In this document: positions 52,835 to 61,506 of the stretch, in pieces
Position numbering within the stretch: the stretch's first letter is position 1
Layout: each line of letters starts with the position of its first letter
DNA from: Saxibacter everestensis
GTDB taxonomy: Bacteria > Actinomycetota > Actinomycetes > Actinomycetales > Brevibacteriaceae
Length of the DNA: 64,000 nt
Direction: 5' to 3'
Assembly (NCBI RefSeq): GCF_025787225.1
Contig: NZ_CP090958.1
Location: 62,001 to 126,000 of the forward strand
Position numbers and translations under genes: made by a program
Notes under the pieces: model-generated
The model's database searches: none
Told to the model about the DNA's origin: nothing
The model's input: the letters and a program-made list of their open reading frames with translations, nothing else

Positions 52835-53740
52835 ATGCTCCATTCCCGGCTGATGAACTATGTCGATCAGGTTGCCCGGCTCGGATCGATCCGAGCCGCG
52901 GGCGCGCGGCTGCACGTCGCGCCGTCGGCGATCAACCGTCAGATATTGATGCTCGAGGGCGAACTGGGAGAGCCAATATTCGATCGCCTCCCGCGCGGGA
53001 TGCGGCTCACGCCCGCCGGCGAGGTTCTCGTCACGCATATTCGGCAGACAATGCAGCAGTACCGCGAGACGGTCACCGAGATGAATTCGCTGAAGTCACT
53101 GCCTCAGGGTGAAGTGGTGATCGCGGCGATGACAGGCCTTGTAAGCAGCATCGTCGCCGTGGCGGCTGTGCGTTTCCATGCGCGCCACCCCGAGGTGCGG
53201 ATCTCGATCCGCACGATGTCAGCACGTGAGATGCTGCAGGCAGTTGCCACCAGCGAGGCCGACCTCGGGTTGGGTTTCAATATCCCAGAATCGGGACAGC
53301 TCTCCGTATGCTGGCAGCGCGACGCACGCTTGGGCGCGGTCGTCGCCGCGCAGCATCCACTCGCCCGGTTGAAGAGCATCCCGATGGAGCTGTGCGCGAA
53401 TTACCCCCTGGTTTTCGCGGACCGGTCCATGGTGATGCACGGGATCATCGCGGATGCCTTCGTAAACGCCGGACTCGACGTCGAGCCTGCGTTCCACACC
53501 ACATCGATCGAGACGATGAAGCGACTCGCATCGGCAGGCACCGCCGTGGCATTCCTCAGTCAGTACGACATCGCCGACGAGCAGCGGAGTGGGCGGCTCG
53601 CATTCCGCCCCATCAGTGCAAGCACATTCAGCGAGAATGTGCTCTCGCTGGTGCGCCGCGAGCGGCACGTTCATTCGCTGGCCAGCAAACTGTTCGCGGA
53701 CGAGATGATGGCGGCGCTCGAGAGCGGCGACCGGTTGTGA
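52835..53740 (+). CDS. LysR-family transcriptional regulator
   Basis: 301 aa from ATG 52835 with AAGGGGG upstream. Helix-turn-helix about residues 8-60 (VARLGSIRAAGARLHVAPSAINRQILMLEGELGEPIFDRLPRGMRLT), then a periplasmic-binding-type effector domain with ISIRTMSAREML and MKRLASAGTAVAFLSQY. Divergently transcribed from the adenine-deaminase-like gene and the likely activator of it; effector probably a purine or related base (inference). Confidence 0.92.
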   Translation: MLHSRLMNYVDQVARLGSIRAAGARLHVAPSAINRQILMLEGELGEPIFDRLPRGMRLTPAGEVLVTHIRQTMQQYRETVTEMNSLKSLPQGEVVIAAMTGLVSSIVAVAAVRFHARHPEVRISIRTMSAREMLQAVATSEADLGLGFNIPESGQLSVCWQRDARLGAVVAAQHPLARLKSIPMELCANYPLVFADRSMVMHGIIADAFVNAGLDVEPAFHTTSIETMKRLASAGTAVAFLSQYDIADEQRSGRLAFRPISASTFSENVLSLVRRERHVHSLASKLFADEMMAALESGDRL

Positions 53741-53850
53741 CCGTTCTCGCGCCGTTGACCGGCCCTTCAAGCGTCGTGATGACTGTCATTTAAGACAACA
53801 GCTTTCAGGAGACCGCTCGCCGGGACTGACTCGCGGTGTAATCTTCCGCA

Positions 53851-53873
53851 TGACCTGCCTGTAATGTAGGTCA
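53851..53873. promoter_or_regulatory. TGACCT-N11-AGGTCA inverted repeat
   Basis: Six-bp perfect arms with an 11-base spacer in the 202-base gap before the GT2 gene. Candidate operator; no regulator is adjacent on that side except LysR. Confidence 0.35.
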
Positions 53874-53942
53874 CGCCCCCGATACGCCGTCGAGTCTTCT
53901 CAACGGCGCAGACCGACCGGTGCCGCGGGTCAGGATCGGTAG

Positions 53943-55493
53943 GTGGGCTCCATGGAGAATGCAGCGAGCACGGAGTCGGCAACGACGGAGGGGCACGCGG
54001 AGACGGGCGAGGTTCGTGGCCGGTTGGACCGAGGGCTCGGTCGTGCGTTCCGGCGCCAGCCCCGTAATCTCACGTCGCGGGGTCTGACGCAGCCCGGCTA
54101 TGAGCGTGCTCAGGTAGACGTCGGGCCGGGAAGGATCGTTGTCCTGATCCCGGCGCATGATGAGGCTGCGCTCATCGGCGAGGCACTGGAGTCGCTCGCC
54201 GCCCAGACGCGGGTGCCCGACGAGGTCATCGTGATCGCCGACCGATGCATGGATCTGACCCGCGAGATCGCCCTCGCCCACGATGTCAAGGTCGTGGTTA
54301 CCGTGGCCAATCTGGAGAAGAAGGCTGGCGCGCTCAACCAGGTCCTGGATGACCTGTTGCCGCGGCTCACCGACAACGACGCGGTCCTGGTCATGGATGC
54401 CGATGGCTCGCTCTCGCCTGCCTTCGTCGCCGAGGCCGCCCGTCGTCTGAGAGAACCGGAGGGTGACGGTCCCAGGGTCGGAGGTGTCGGCGGGGTATTC
54501 CTCGGGTACCCGGTGGCCGGGATCGTCGGGCACCTCCAGGACAACGAGTACATCCGCTACGCGCGCGACGTCGGCCGCCGCAAAGGGCGCGCGGACGTGC
54601 TCACCGGCACGGCCACCCTCTTCTCCGTCCGGGCACTTCGCGACGTCGTGCGGGCGCGGGCAGAGGACCGTCTCCCGTCAGGCACCGGCGTCTACTCGGT
54701 CCACGCACTCACCGAAGACAACGAGCTAACGCTGGCACTCAAGCACCTGGGCTACCGATGCGTCTCGCCGAAGGAGTGCATCGTGGGGACCGAGGTGATG
54801 CCCACCGCACCACGCCTGTTCCACCAGCGGTTGCGGTGGCAGCGCGGCGCACTGGAGAACCTTCGCGAGTACGGCCTCACCCGTCACACCGCGCCCTACA
54901 TCGTCAGACAGATCATGACCTATGTCGGCGTCGCCTTCGTGCCGTTCTTTCTCACCACGCTTCTTTTCACCTTCCTCGTCCGGGGCGCGGTGCCGTGGTC
55001 CTGGTTCTGGTTCTACGTCACCGGTTTCGTTGTCGCCGAGAGGGTGTGGTCGGTCAAACGCGGTGGATGGCGCGCCGTCCTCCTGGCCGGAACCGTCGTG
55101 CCGGAGGTCGTCTACGACATGTTCCTGCACAGCGGCTACGTCAAGGCCCTGACCGACACTATGACCGACGCCCGTGAGACCTGGGACCACACCAAGGCCA
55201 TCGCATTCGACCGGCAGCAACCCTGGTGGCATCGCTGGGACCGGATCGCCGGCGTCGTGTACATGGGGGTCCTGCTTGCTATCGCTGTCGGGCTGGCGCT
55301 CGTGTTGTGCGCGCTCGGCGTCGCATGGATCACGGTCGGGATCGTGGTCCTGGCCGGCGCCGGACTGGCCGCTCTGAGGTGGAGTGGCCTCGACCCGGTC
55401 GGGCTGGTGTATCGCACCGGGGAGCTGACGACGGCCAAGTCCTCGACCGCTCCGCAGGGATTCGGCGGCGTCGACGTGCCGGCCGACCGCTGA
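53943..55493 (+). CDS. Processive membrane GT2 glycosyltransferase
   Basis: 516 aa (GTG 53943 or ATG 53952). Cytosolic GT-A domain with VVLIPAHDEAALIGEALESL near residue 67, VMDADGSLSP near 151, TEDNELTLAL near 257 and QRLRWQRGALEN near 297 (D, D-x-D, TED, Q-x-x-R-W), the signature of cellulose/PgaC/hyaluronan-synthase-like polymerases. Two membrane helices follow near 325-365, then two near 440-485. Makes and probably extrudes a beta-linked polymer; sugar unknown. No accessory cellulose or PNAG genes nearby. Confidence 0.85.
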   Translation: MGSMENAASTESATTEGHAETGEVRGRLDRGLGRAFRRQPRNLTSRGLTQPGYERAQVDVGPGRIVVLIPAHDEAALIGEALESLAAQTRVPDEVIVIADRCMDLTREIALAHDVKVVVTVANLEKKAGALNQVLDDLLPRLTDNDAVLVMDADGSLSPAFVAEAARRLREPEGDGPRVGGVGGVFLGYPVAGIVGHLQDNEYIRYARDVGRRKGRADVLTGTATLFSVRALRDVVRARAEDRLPSGTGVYSVHALTEDNELTLALKHLGYRCVSPKECIVGTEVMPTAPRLFHQRLRWQRGALENLREYGLTRHTAPYIVRQIMTYVGVAFVPFFLTTLLFTFLVRGAVPWSWFWFYVTGFVVAERVWSVKRGGWRAVLLAGTVVPEVVYDMFLHSGYVKALTDTMTDARETWDHTKAIAFDRQQPWWHRWDRIAGVVYMGVLLAIAVGLALVLCALGVAWITVGIVVLAGAGLAALRWSGLDPVGLVYRTGELTTAKSSTAPQGFGGVDVPADR

Positions 55494-55588
55494 CCCCAGA
55501 TACCCCGCGCATCGGTAGAGTCGGGCGTCCTGTACGCGTTCAGGGCGATCGCTTGCGGTCATCGAGGGAAGCACTGCACGGTAGACGC

Positions 55589-56194
55589 ATGACGGATGCG
55601 CGGCCCACGCGGTGGAACAACAACATTCACTACCATCGCCTCATCCTCGATGCGGTGCCAACCGGAGCTCGGACGGCTCTGGACGTCGGGACGGGCAACG
55701 GGCTGCTGGCAGCCGAGCTGCATAAGCTCGTTGACGACGTGACCGGGATCGATCCTGACGCCGACGTGCTGAAATTGGCCCGTCAGGAGGATGCGGACGT
55801 GAGCTGGGTCCAGGGGGACATACTGACCTGTCCCTTCCCGCTTGCCTCGTTCGATGTGGTCGCCTCGGTAGCGACCATTCACCACCTACCCGACCTCGAT
55901 CAGACACTCACTCGCCTTGCCGAGCTGACCGCACCGGGCGGAGTAGTTGCTGCTGTGGGCCTTGCGAGATCGTCGCGCCCGATCGACGTGGTCTATGACG
56001 TCGCCGGGCTCGTCCAGCAACACGGTTTTAAACGCCGTCACGGCATTTGGGCTCATTCCGCGCCGATCGTGTGGCCGCCGCCCCACACATACGCGGACGT
56101 GCGGCGCAGTGCGGCCAGGGTGCTGCCTGGTGCCAAGTGGTCCCGGTTGGCGATGTGGCGCTACTCGCTGGTCTGGAACAAGCCGGCTGCCTGA
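55589..56194 (+). CDS. Class I SAM-dependent methyltransferase
   Basis: 201 aa from ATG 55589; the longer open frame overlaps the polymerase. TALDVGTGNGLLAAEL near residue 29 is motif I, GIDPDADVLKLAR motif post I, and FDVVASVATIHHLPDLDQTL near 92 motif II. Methyltransf_11/25 type with unknown substrate. Ninety-five bases after the GT2 gene in the same direction; a link to the polymer is possible but not shown. Confidence 0.85.
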   Translation: MTDARPTRWNNNIHYHRLILDAVPTGARTALDVGTGNGLLAAELHKLVDDVTGIDPDADVLKLARQEDADVSWVQGDILTCPFPLASFDVVASVATIHHLPDLDQTLTRLAELTAPGGVVAAVGLARSSRPIDVVYDVAGLVQQHGFKRRHGIWAHSAPIVWPPPHTYADVRRSAARVLPGAKWSRLAMWRYSLVWNKPAA

Positions 56195-56257
56195 TGGTCC
56201 GCTTGCGGGAAGCAGCCGGTGACGTTTTGTGCCGCGACTACGGCGCCAGCTATCGGG

Positions 56258-56980
56258 TCAGCGGGTGGTCCATTCTCCACCGTTGACGGCGAGCACCTGC
56301 CCCGTGATCTGGCGCGCGTTTTCAGAAGCAAGGAATCCGACCATTGCCGCGATATCGCCGGGAGCACCTGCTCGTCCGGTCATGGTCGCCGCCACCAGGT
56401 CTTCTTTGCGCTCATCGGTGAGAGCATCGCGGAAGAACTCGGTCTCTGCGATGTACCCGGGCGACACGACATTCGCGGTGATTCCCTCAGGCCCGACTTC
56501 TCCTGCCAGGTCCACATTCCAGGATGCGACCGCAGCCTTGGCCGCGCCGTACGAGCCGGCGCCCTTGTCCGCGGCGATCGAGCCGATAGTGATGATCGCT
56601 CCGCCCTTGCGCAATGCGGGCCTCAGTGCCGTCGTCATCAGTACAGCGGTGACGACATTCGATTCGAAATTGGCGCGCCAAGCCTCCGCCAGATCGCCCA
56701 GTTCGCCTGTGGCGGTTCGATCGAAGTCGGTGTTACCTCCGGCGTTGTTGACCAGCACAGAAATGTCGCTGATGCTGGCCGCGAACTCCGCCACCTGTAG
56801 CGGATCGGAGGCGTCGAAAGGCCTCGCCGTCACGCCTTCACCGATCTCCGCGGCGGCCTGCTCAAGGACGTCTCCGCGCCGCCCGGTGATGATTACCTTT
56901 GCGCCCTCATCTGCAAACTGCCGTGCGATCGCCTTTCCGATGCCTGATCCTCCGCCGGTCACAACTACGGTTTTGCTCAT
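56258..56980 (-). CDS. Classical SDR oxidoreductase
   Basis: 240 aa from ATG 56980, GGAGG six bases upstream. VVVTGGGSGIGKAIARQF near residue 4, LVNNAGGNTD near 77, Ser in TIGSIAADKG near 130, YGAAKAAV near 143 (Y-x-x-x-K) and ITGQVLAVNGGEW at the end: a complete NAD(P)-dependent FabG-like enzyme. Divergent from a MarR regulator with a palindrome between; role probably in detoxifying or processing an inducer. Confidence 0.92.
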   Translation of the reverse strand: MSKTVVVTGGGSGIGKAIARQFADEGAKVIITGRRGDVLEQAAAEIGEGVTARPFDASDPLQVAEFAASISDISVLVNNAGGNTDFDRTATGELGDLAEAWRANFESNVVTAVLMTTALRPALRKGGAIITIGSIAADKGAGSYGAAKAAVASWNVDLAGEVGPEGITANVVSPGYIAETEFFRDALTDERKEDLVAATMTGRAGAPGDIAAMVGFLASENARQITGQVLAVNGGEWTTR

Positions 56981-57003
56981 CCGATGCCTCCACGATCTGC
57001 TAA

Positions 57004-57017
57004 GTTTAGGTCTAAAC
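57004..57017. promoter_or_regulatory. MarR operator palindrome
   Basis: GTTTAG-GT-CTAAAC, perfect 6-2-6 palindrome centred in the SDR-MarR gap (56981-57046), placed to control both. Confidence 0.75.
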
Positions 57018-57046
57018 GTACACGACGATCAGGAAGATGCGCATTC

Positions 57047-57583
57047 ATGTCGCTCGACCCAAACGATGCCGTCGACGCCATCGCTCTTGGCTGGCTGCGT
57101 GAGCGTCCAGGCACTCCAGTGGATTCGATCGGTGTTGTTACGCGCCTGTGGCAGGCCGGGAAGTTCTTCGGCGACGATCGGACCCGACTCCTTCGTGGAG
57201 CGGACGCCGATGCCGCAACACTGGACCTGCTGTCGACGCTTCGACGCGCAGGCTCGCCCTACCGCATGACGACCCGGGAGCTTGCCGGTGCAGCGCTGAT
57301 CACGGCCGGCGCGATTACTCAGCGAGTGGCCCGTGCAGAAAAGCAGGGGCTGGTCATCCGCGCACCGCGCGGACCGGGTTCGCGACAGGTCGATGTCGAA
57401 CTCACCCAGGCAGGTCATGACGTTGTGGAGCGCCTTGTCGACCTGGTGCTGGGCCGTGAACTTCAACTACTTCACCACCTGGACCACGAGGAGCGCGACC
57501 AGTTGGCCCGACTACTCCGCAAGCTCCTGGACGGGCTGCAAACCCAGGAGGGCGACCTGAAGCCCGGTCACGTCGGACACTGA
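57047..57583 (+). CDS. MarR-family regulator
   Basis: 178 aa from ATG 57047 with AGGAAG upstream. Winged helix about residues 55-125: STLRRAGSPYRMTTRELAGAALITAGAITQRVARAEKQGLVIRAPRGPGSRQVDVELTQAG in outline, including the wing's G-S-R-Q-V-D. N- and C-terminal helices form the dimer. Divergent from the SDR; the palindrome in between is its likely site. Ligand unknown, possibly an aromatic or phenolic compound as usual in the family. Confidence 0.92.
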   Translation: MSLDPNDAVDAIALGWLRERPGTPVDSIGVVTRLWQAGKFFGDDRTRLLRGADADAATLDLLSTLRRAGSPYRMTTRELAGAALITAGAITQRVARAEKQGLVIRAPRGPGSRQVDVELTQAGHDVVERLVDLVLGRELQLLHHLDHEERDQLARLLRKLLDGLQTQEGDLKPGHVGH

Positions 57584-57660
57584 CACGGTCGTGCCGGAAG
57601 GGATGCGTTTCCGGGCATTCAGCCCACTCTGAGGTTCGCAGGATCTGAAAGGCTGGTCAT

Positions 57661-58464
57661 GTGAATAGTTCTAGTGCTGATGAGGCTGAACTCGTCGGGG
57701 CCGTCGCCCGGTCGCTGGGCGTGAGTGTTCGCACGTTGCATCACTGGGACACGCTGGGGTTGGCGTCTCCCTCGGGTCGGACGAGCGGAAAATATCGCGT
57801 GTATCTTCCTGCCGATGTCGCCCGTTTGCGCCGAGTGCTGCTTTTTCGAGAGCTTGGCATCCCGCTTGGGGAAATCCCCGTACTGCTGAACGCGGGTGCT
57901 GTCGAGCGGCGGGAGGAGCTGGAGCGGCGACGGGCGGAACTCATTGAGAAGATCTGTCATCTGCGGAAACTCGCGGAGGATGTGGACAAGATACTTGCCG
58001 CGGATTCGTCCGGCGTGCTGCTCGCCGAGGCGGAGCAGCTCGACGTGTTCGGTGCCGGGTGGGACCCGTCGTGGAGTGTGGCCGCACGGCGACGGTGGGG
58101 TGATTCCGCGCAATGGGCGGAGTATGCGGAACGCTCGAGTAAGCGCAAAGCGGACGATTGGCGCGGAATTGTCGAGTCGGAGCAGGAAATCACAGCGACG
58201 TTGGCTCAAGCCATGCGGGACGGAACGTCGCCGGGAAGCGATGTTGCGAATGCTCTCGCGGAGCGTCACCGAACGGCGATGAGTGAATACTTCCATTGCA
58301 CTCACTCGATGCACGTCCTCGTGGCGCGGAGGTACGTCACAGAGCCGGGATTCATCGAGTCCTACGATCGGGCCGAATCCGGTCTGGCTGCGTGGACGAA
58401 GCAAATCATTGATGCCAACGCACTGGCGAAGGGGATCGACCCGGAGACGGCGGTGTGGGAGTAG
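57661..58464 (+). CDS. MerR-family regulator with TipAS-type ligand domain
   Basis: 267 aa, GTG start. MerR helix-turn-helix at residues about 12-80 (VARSLGVSVRTLHHWDTLGLASPS and YRVYLPADVARLRRVLLFRELGIPLGEI), coiled-coil dimer helix about 85-118, then a TipAS-like all-helical domain (about 140-262; WGDSAQWAEYAERSS, HCTHSMHVLVARRYVTEPGFIESYD). TipAS domains trap hydrophobic or thiopeptide antibiotics. A promoter with the MerR 19-bp spacer lies before the convergent DUF2268 gene, the probable target. Confidence 0.92.
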   Translation: MNSSSADEAELVGAVARSLGVSVRTLHHWDTLGLASPSGRTSGKYRVYLPADVARLRRVLLFRELGIPLGEIPVLLNAGAVERREELERRRAELIEKICHLRKLAEDVDKILAADSSGVLLAEAEQLDVFGAGWDPSWSVAARRRWGDSAQWAEYAERSSKRKADDWRGIVESEQEITATLAQAMRDGTSPGSDVANALAERHRTAMSEYFHCTHSMHVLVARRYVTEPGFIESYDRAESGLAAWTKQIIDANALAKGIDPETAVWE

Positions 58465-58470
58465 CCGGTA

Positions 58471-59355
58471 TCACCGAAGCGTTCGGAGTGCGACGTCGAT
58501 GATGTCACGGCTGGATGCGTGCAGCGCTTCGGCCGCGGTCGTGCCCGATGCAGTCAGATAACCGTCCAATAGTCTGTTCCCCACTGCATAACCGGCCCCG
58601 GCTGGAAGGCCGACCGGCTCGACGCCGAAGCGCTGAGCGGCGGGGTCGCCATGTACCCAGGCGGTGAAGTTCTGCATCCCACCGATGTCAAGGCCGGAGA
58701 CCACCTTGTCGAACACTTCGTCGTCGCCAAGGTGCGGAACGCCAATGGGCGTATAGCCACTCTCTCCGTAGAGCTGCCGGGCGAACGCATCGGCGAGCCC
58801 TTCTGACACCACCTGCTCGCCGACTACGACGGCCGCCGGGTCCCAAACGACACCGCCTGGTGCGTAGCGGAGGTTGTGGTTCAGTTCGTGAACGGCGGCG
58901 GCTTCCAACCGAGCCAGGTTTTCTTCCGTCGGCCAGAGAGTTAGCGAGATGTAGCCAGTCGCGCTGCCGTTCCCGCTGAATCCGCGGACCGGACCCATGA
59001 AGTACTCATCGGTCGGGTCTCCGAGGACGAGAAGGCAGGTGATGTCCGGGACATGGAGATCAGAGACCGCACGTGCCTGAGCATCCACCGCAGCAATCAG
59101 CGAACGTTCGATCCGCCCCCACGCATCGGCCTCGACCAGACGTGCGAGGGCGTCCCTCGTCTCATCCAACTGTCTATCGAGCGGGAATCCGAAACTCATC
59201 GCGTGCATCGCAACCAGATCGACCTCCCCCGGGAAGTACCGGAACATTCCTTCCATCGGGGCCAGAACGTCAGACAGTGCTTCACGGCGGCGAGCGTCAT
59301 CCGCGGAAAGAACGGAGGACATTCCTGTAGCGGTATCGAGGACAGTTATAGTCAT
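58471..59355 (-). CDS. DUF2268 putative zinc protease
   Basis: 294 aa from ATG 59355; GTG three codons earlier is also possible. HELNH near residue 151 (H-E-x-x-H zinc site) with VVSEGLADAFARQLYG near 174 as third-ligand region marks DUF2268, a predicted membrane-free metallopeptidase family found beside TipAS-type MerR genes. The -10 of its promoter ends seven bases before the ATG, so the mRNA would start on the ATG itself (leaderless). Convergent with the MerR gene, 6 bases between stops. Confidence 0.82.
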   Translation of the reverse strand: MTITVLDTATGMSSVLSADDARRREALSDVLAPMEGMFRYFPGEVDLVAMHAMSFGFPLDRQLDETRDALARLVEADAWGRIERSLIAAVDAQARAVSDLHVPDITCLLVLGDPTDEYFMGPVRGFSGNGSATGYISLTLWPTEENLARLEAAAVHELNHNLRYAPGGVVWDPAAVVVGEQVVSEGLADAFARQLYGESGYTPIGVPHLGDDEVFDKVVSGLDIGGMQNFTAWVHGDPAAQRFGVEPVGLPAGAGYAVGNRLLDGYLTASGTTAAEALHASSRDIIDVALRTLR

Positions 59356-59362
59356 GCCACTC

Positions 59363-59393
59363 ACGCTAAAGCCTGACGTAGCGTCAGGGTCAA
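59363..59393 (-). promoter_or_regulatory. MerR-type promoter of the DUF2268 gene
   Basis: On the minus strand: -35 TTGACC (59393-59388), 19-bp spacer and -10 TAGCGT (59368-59363). The spacer contains the perfect palindrome CCTGACG-TAG-CGTCAGG (59372-59388), the classical over-long, symmetric MerR architecture that the regulator untwists. Confidence 0.85.
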
Positions 59394-59399
59394 GTCGGT

Positions 59400-59714
59400 T
59401 TGCGCGGCAACACTCTCGCGGCGCCGGAGCTGATTGATCTCGAGGTCACCTCCGTCTGGCGTCGGCAAGTAAGGGCCGGGCAGCTTGAGCTACGCCGCGC
59501 TGACCTGGCATTGGCGGACCTGCTTGTGATGCCGCTGCAGCGTGTCGCTCATCGACGGCTGCTCAACCGCTCCTGGGCCCTGCGGGACACCCTCACACCG
59601 TACGACGCGGCATACGTCGCTCTCGCGGAGTTGCTGGAAGTGGTGCTTGTTACCGGAGACAGGCGGCTTTCCCAAGTACCAGGCGTCCGAAGTCAGATTG
59701 AAGTCGTCGGATGA
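59400..59714 (+). pseudogene. Truncated VapC (PIN-domain) toxin remnant
   Basis: 104 aa read. APELIDLEVTSVWRRQVRAG, then RVAHRRLLNRSWALRDTLTPYDAAYVALAELLEVVLVTGDRRL match the middle and end of VapC, with the second Asp/Glu group and the final TGDRRL Asp. The N-terminal 25-30 residues with the first catalytic Asp are absent, and the preceding 35 bases are the MerR promoter. No VapB antitoxin is adjacent. Most likely an inactive remnant. Confidence 0.75.
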
Positions 59715-59793
59715 TAATGAAACTGCCGCTCCTCGGGTAGTGAATGGGCTCTGCTGGCTACATGGATTTCTTTGCAGCTCGGCAGGAAGGCTG

Positions 59794-61506
59794 CTAGCTG
59801 GTCAGGGGAGGAGCGGTGCGGCGGGAACCTGTCGCTTCGAAAGCTGCTGCCAACGCGAGCAACGTTGGGTCATCGTAAGGCTTTCCCGCGAAAGTGAGCC
59901 CGACCGGCATGTTGATGTCGGCCATCGTGCCCATGGGCACAGTCACTGTCGGAATACCGAAGTGCCGGATTGCGAGGTTGCCATTCGCCACCCACACCCC
60001 ATTGCGCCACCCGAGTTCCGCAGATTTCTCGTCGACATCCATGTTTGCGGCACCAACGTCTGCAACCGCCGGAAACAGCACGGCGTCCAGGCCGAGCTCG
60101 ATCATCCACTGATCGAAGTCGATCCTGCGGGTCTCATCAAGCCCGTGCAGGCCTGACTCGAGATGCGTAATCTCGGTAAGCGACGAAGACGGATTCGTAC
60201 GCACCCGTTCCGGAAAGCTACTTATGTTGTCGTCGAAGCCTTCGTAGCGATCGGGCAGCGCGCCTTCCGGATCCGGGAAGATCTGTTCGCCGTCGACATC
60301 CGTGAGGGTGTTGAGCGCAGGATCGTTGTTTGCCCGTAAGAAGTCGTCCCATGCCCACGCTGCAAGGTCAATTAACTCCTTGTGCAGAAAATCCAGGCTA
60401 ACAAGTCCGCGGGTACTTATGGTCGGAGCTCCTGGGCGATCCGACTCGTAGTTCGACACGATCGGAAAATCGACCTCGATCACTTGGGCACCAGCCGACT
60501 CCAGGTCGCGGCGTGCGGCCTCCCAAAGCTCGATAATCGATGCGCGGGTTTCAATTCGCTTCCCGGTTGGGCCGCCAATGCCGCCATCCCTGCGCGTACC
60601 TGCCTCGGCATCGGTGTTGATGTACATCCGGGGAACGCCAAACCGTTTTCCCTCGAGCGGGATGCTCGCGGCCTTACCTGGCGCAAGTGCCCGATACGAT
60701 TCCGGACGGTGCTCCGAAGCACTTGGCAACTTGATCCACGGTTGAACACGCCAGAAGTCACCCCGGGTCTCGGTATCATCGACGACAATCTGCTCTAGTA
60801 GTTCGAGCAGGTCTGCCATGGTTCGTGTATGGGGAACCACTACGTCCATCGTCGGAACGAGGGGCCAGTTTCCGCGGGTTGAAATCACCCCACGGCTAGG
60901 TGTGTAAGCGCACAATGCATTGTTTGAGGCCGGGGCACGCCCGCTTGACCATGTCTCTTCACCAAGGCCGAATGCGGCGAAAGACGCAGCGGTCGCGGTG
61001 CCCGAGCCGTTGGATGATCCCGAGCCGAATGCCGACGTCAGCCACTCCGGGTTGTACGGGCTCTCAGCGCGGCCATAGACGCCTCGCTGCATACCGCCGT
61101 TGGCCATCGGAGGCATGTTTGTCAGTCCGATGAGGATCGCCCCGCCCAAACGTAATCGTTCGATTGTGAAGGCATCACGTTGCGCGACGAGATGTTCGAA
61201 CGCAGGTGATCCCGCGGCCGCCGTAAGCCCCTCCGCGAGGTAACTGTTCTTGGCCGTATAGGGGATTCCGTCGAGCGGACTGAGCGTCTTGTTGCGCGCC
61301 CTGCGCGAATCCGAGGCTTCTGCTTCCGCAACGGCCTTCGGGTTCATCACCACGAGCGAGTTCAACGCTGTTCTAGTGCCCGGGCGGTCGTAGGTTTCGA
61401 TGCGTCCGAGATACGCCTCGACAAGTTCGACCGCAGTGGTCGCGCCCGACTCGAGAGCGGCGCAGAGCTCGGCTATGGACGCCTCCACGACGTCGAAGCG
61501 GCTCAT
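59794..61506 (-). CDS. Amidase-signature family hydrolase
   Basis: 570 aa from ATG 61506, overlapping the agmatine deiminase stop (ATGA). Amidase signature: GIPYTAKNSY near residue 80 (catalytic Lys), GSGSSNGSGTATAASFAAFGLGEETWSSGRAPAS near 160-193 (cis-Ser and nucleophile Ser; the usual Asp-Thr is E-T-W), GVISTRGNWPLVPTMD near 206. Substrate unknown; together with NCS1 permease and the agmatine deiminase paralogue it may act in catabolism of a ureido or guanidino compound (inference). Confidence 0.87.
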   Translation of the reverse strand: MSRFDVVEASIAELCAALESGATTAVELVEAYLGRIETYDRPGTRTALNSLVVMNPKAVAEAEASDSRRARNKTLSPLDGIPYTAKNSYLAEGLTAAAGSPAFEHLVAQRDAFTIERLRLGGAILIGLTNMPPMANGGMQRGVYGRAESPYNPEWLTSAFGSGSSNGSGTATAASFAAFGLGEETWSSGRAPASNNALCAYTPSRGVISTRGNWPLVPTMDVVVPHTRTMADLLELLEQIVVDDTETRGDFWRVQPWIKLPSASEHRPESYRALAPGKAASIPLEGKRFGVPRMYINTDAEAGTRRDGGIGGPTGKRIETRASIIELWEAARRDLESAGAQVIEVDFPIVSNYESDRPGAPTISTRGLVSLDFLHKELIDLAAWAWDDFLRANNDPALNTLTDVDGEQIFPDPEGALPDRYEGFDDNISSFPERVRTNPSSSLTEITHLESGLHGLDETRRIDFDQWMIELGLDAVLFPAVADVGAANMDVDEKSAELGWRNGVWVANGNLAIRHFGIPTVTVPMGTMADINMPVGLTFAGKPYDDPTLLALAAAFEATGSRRTAPPLTS

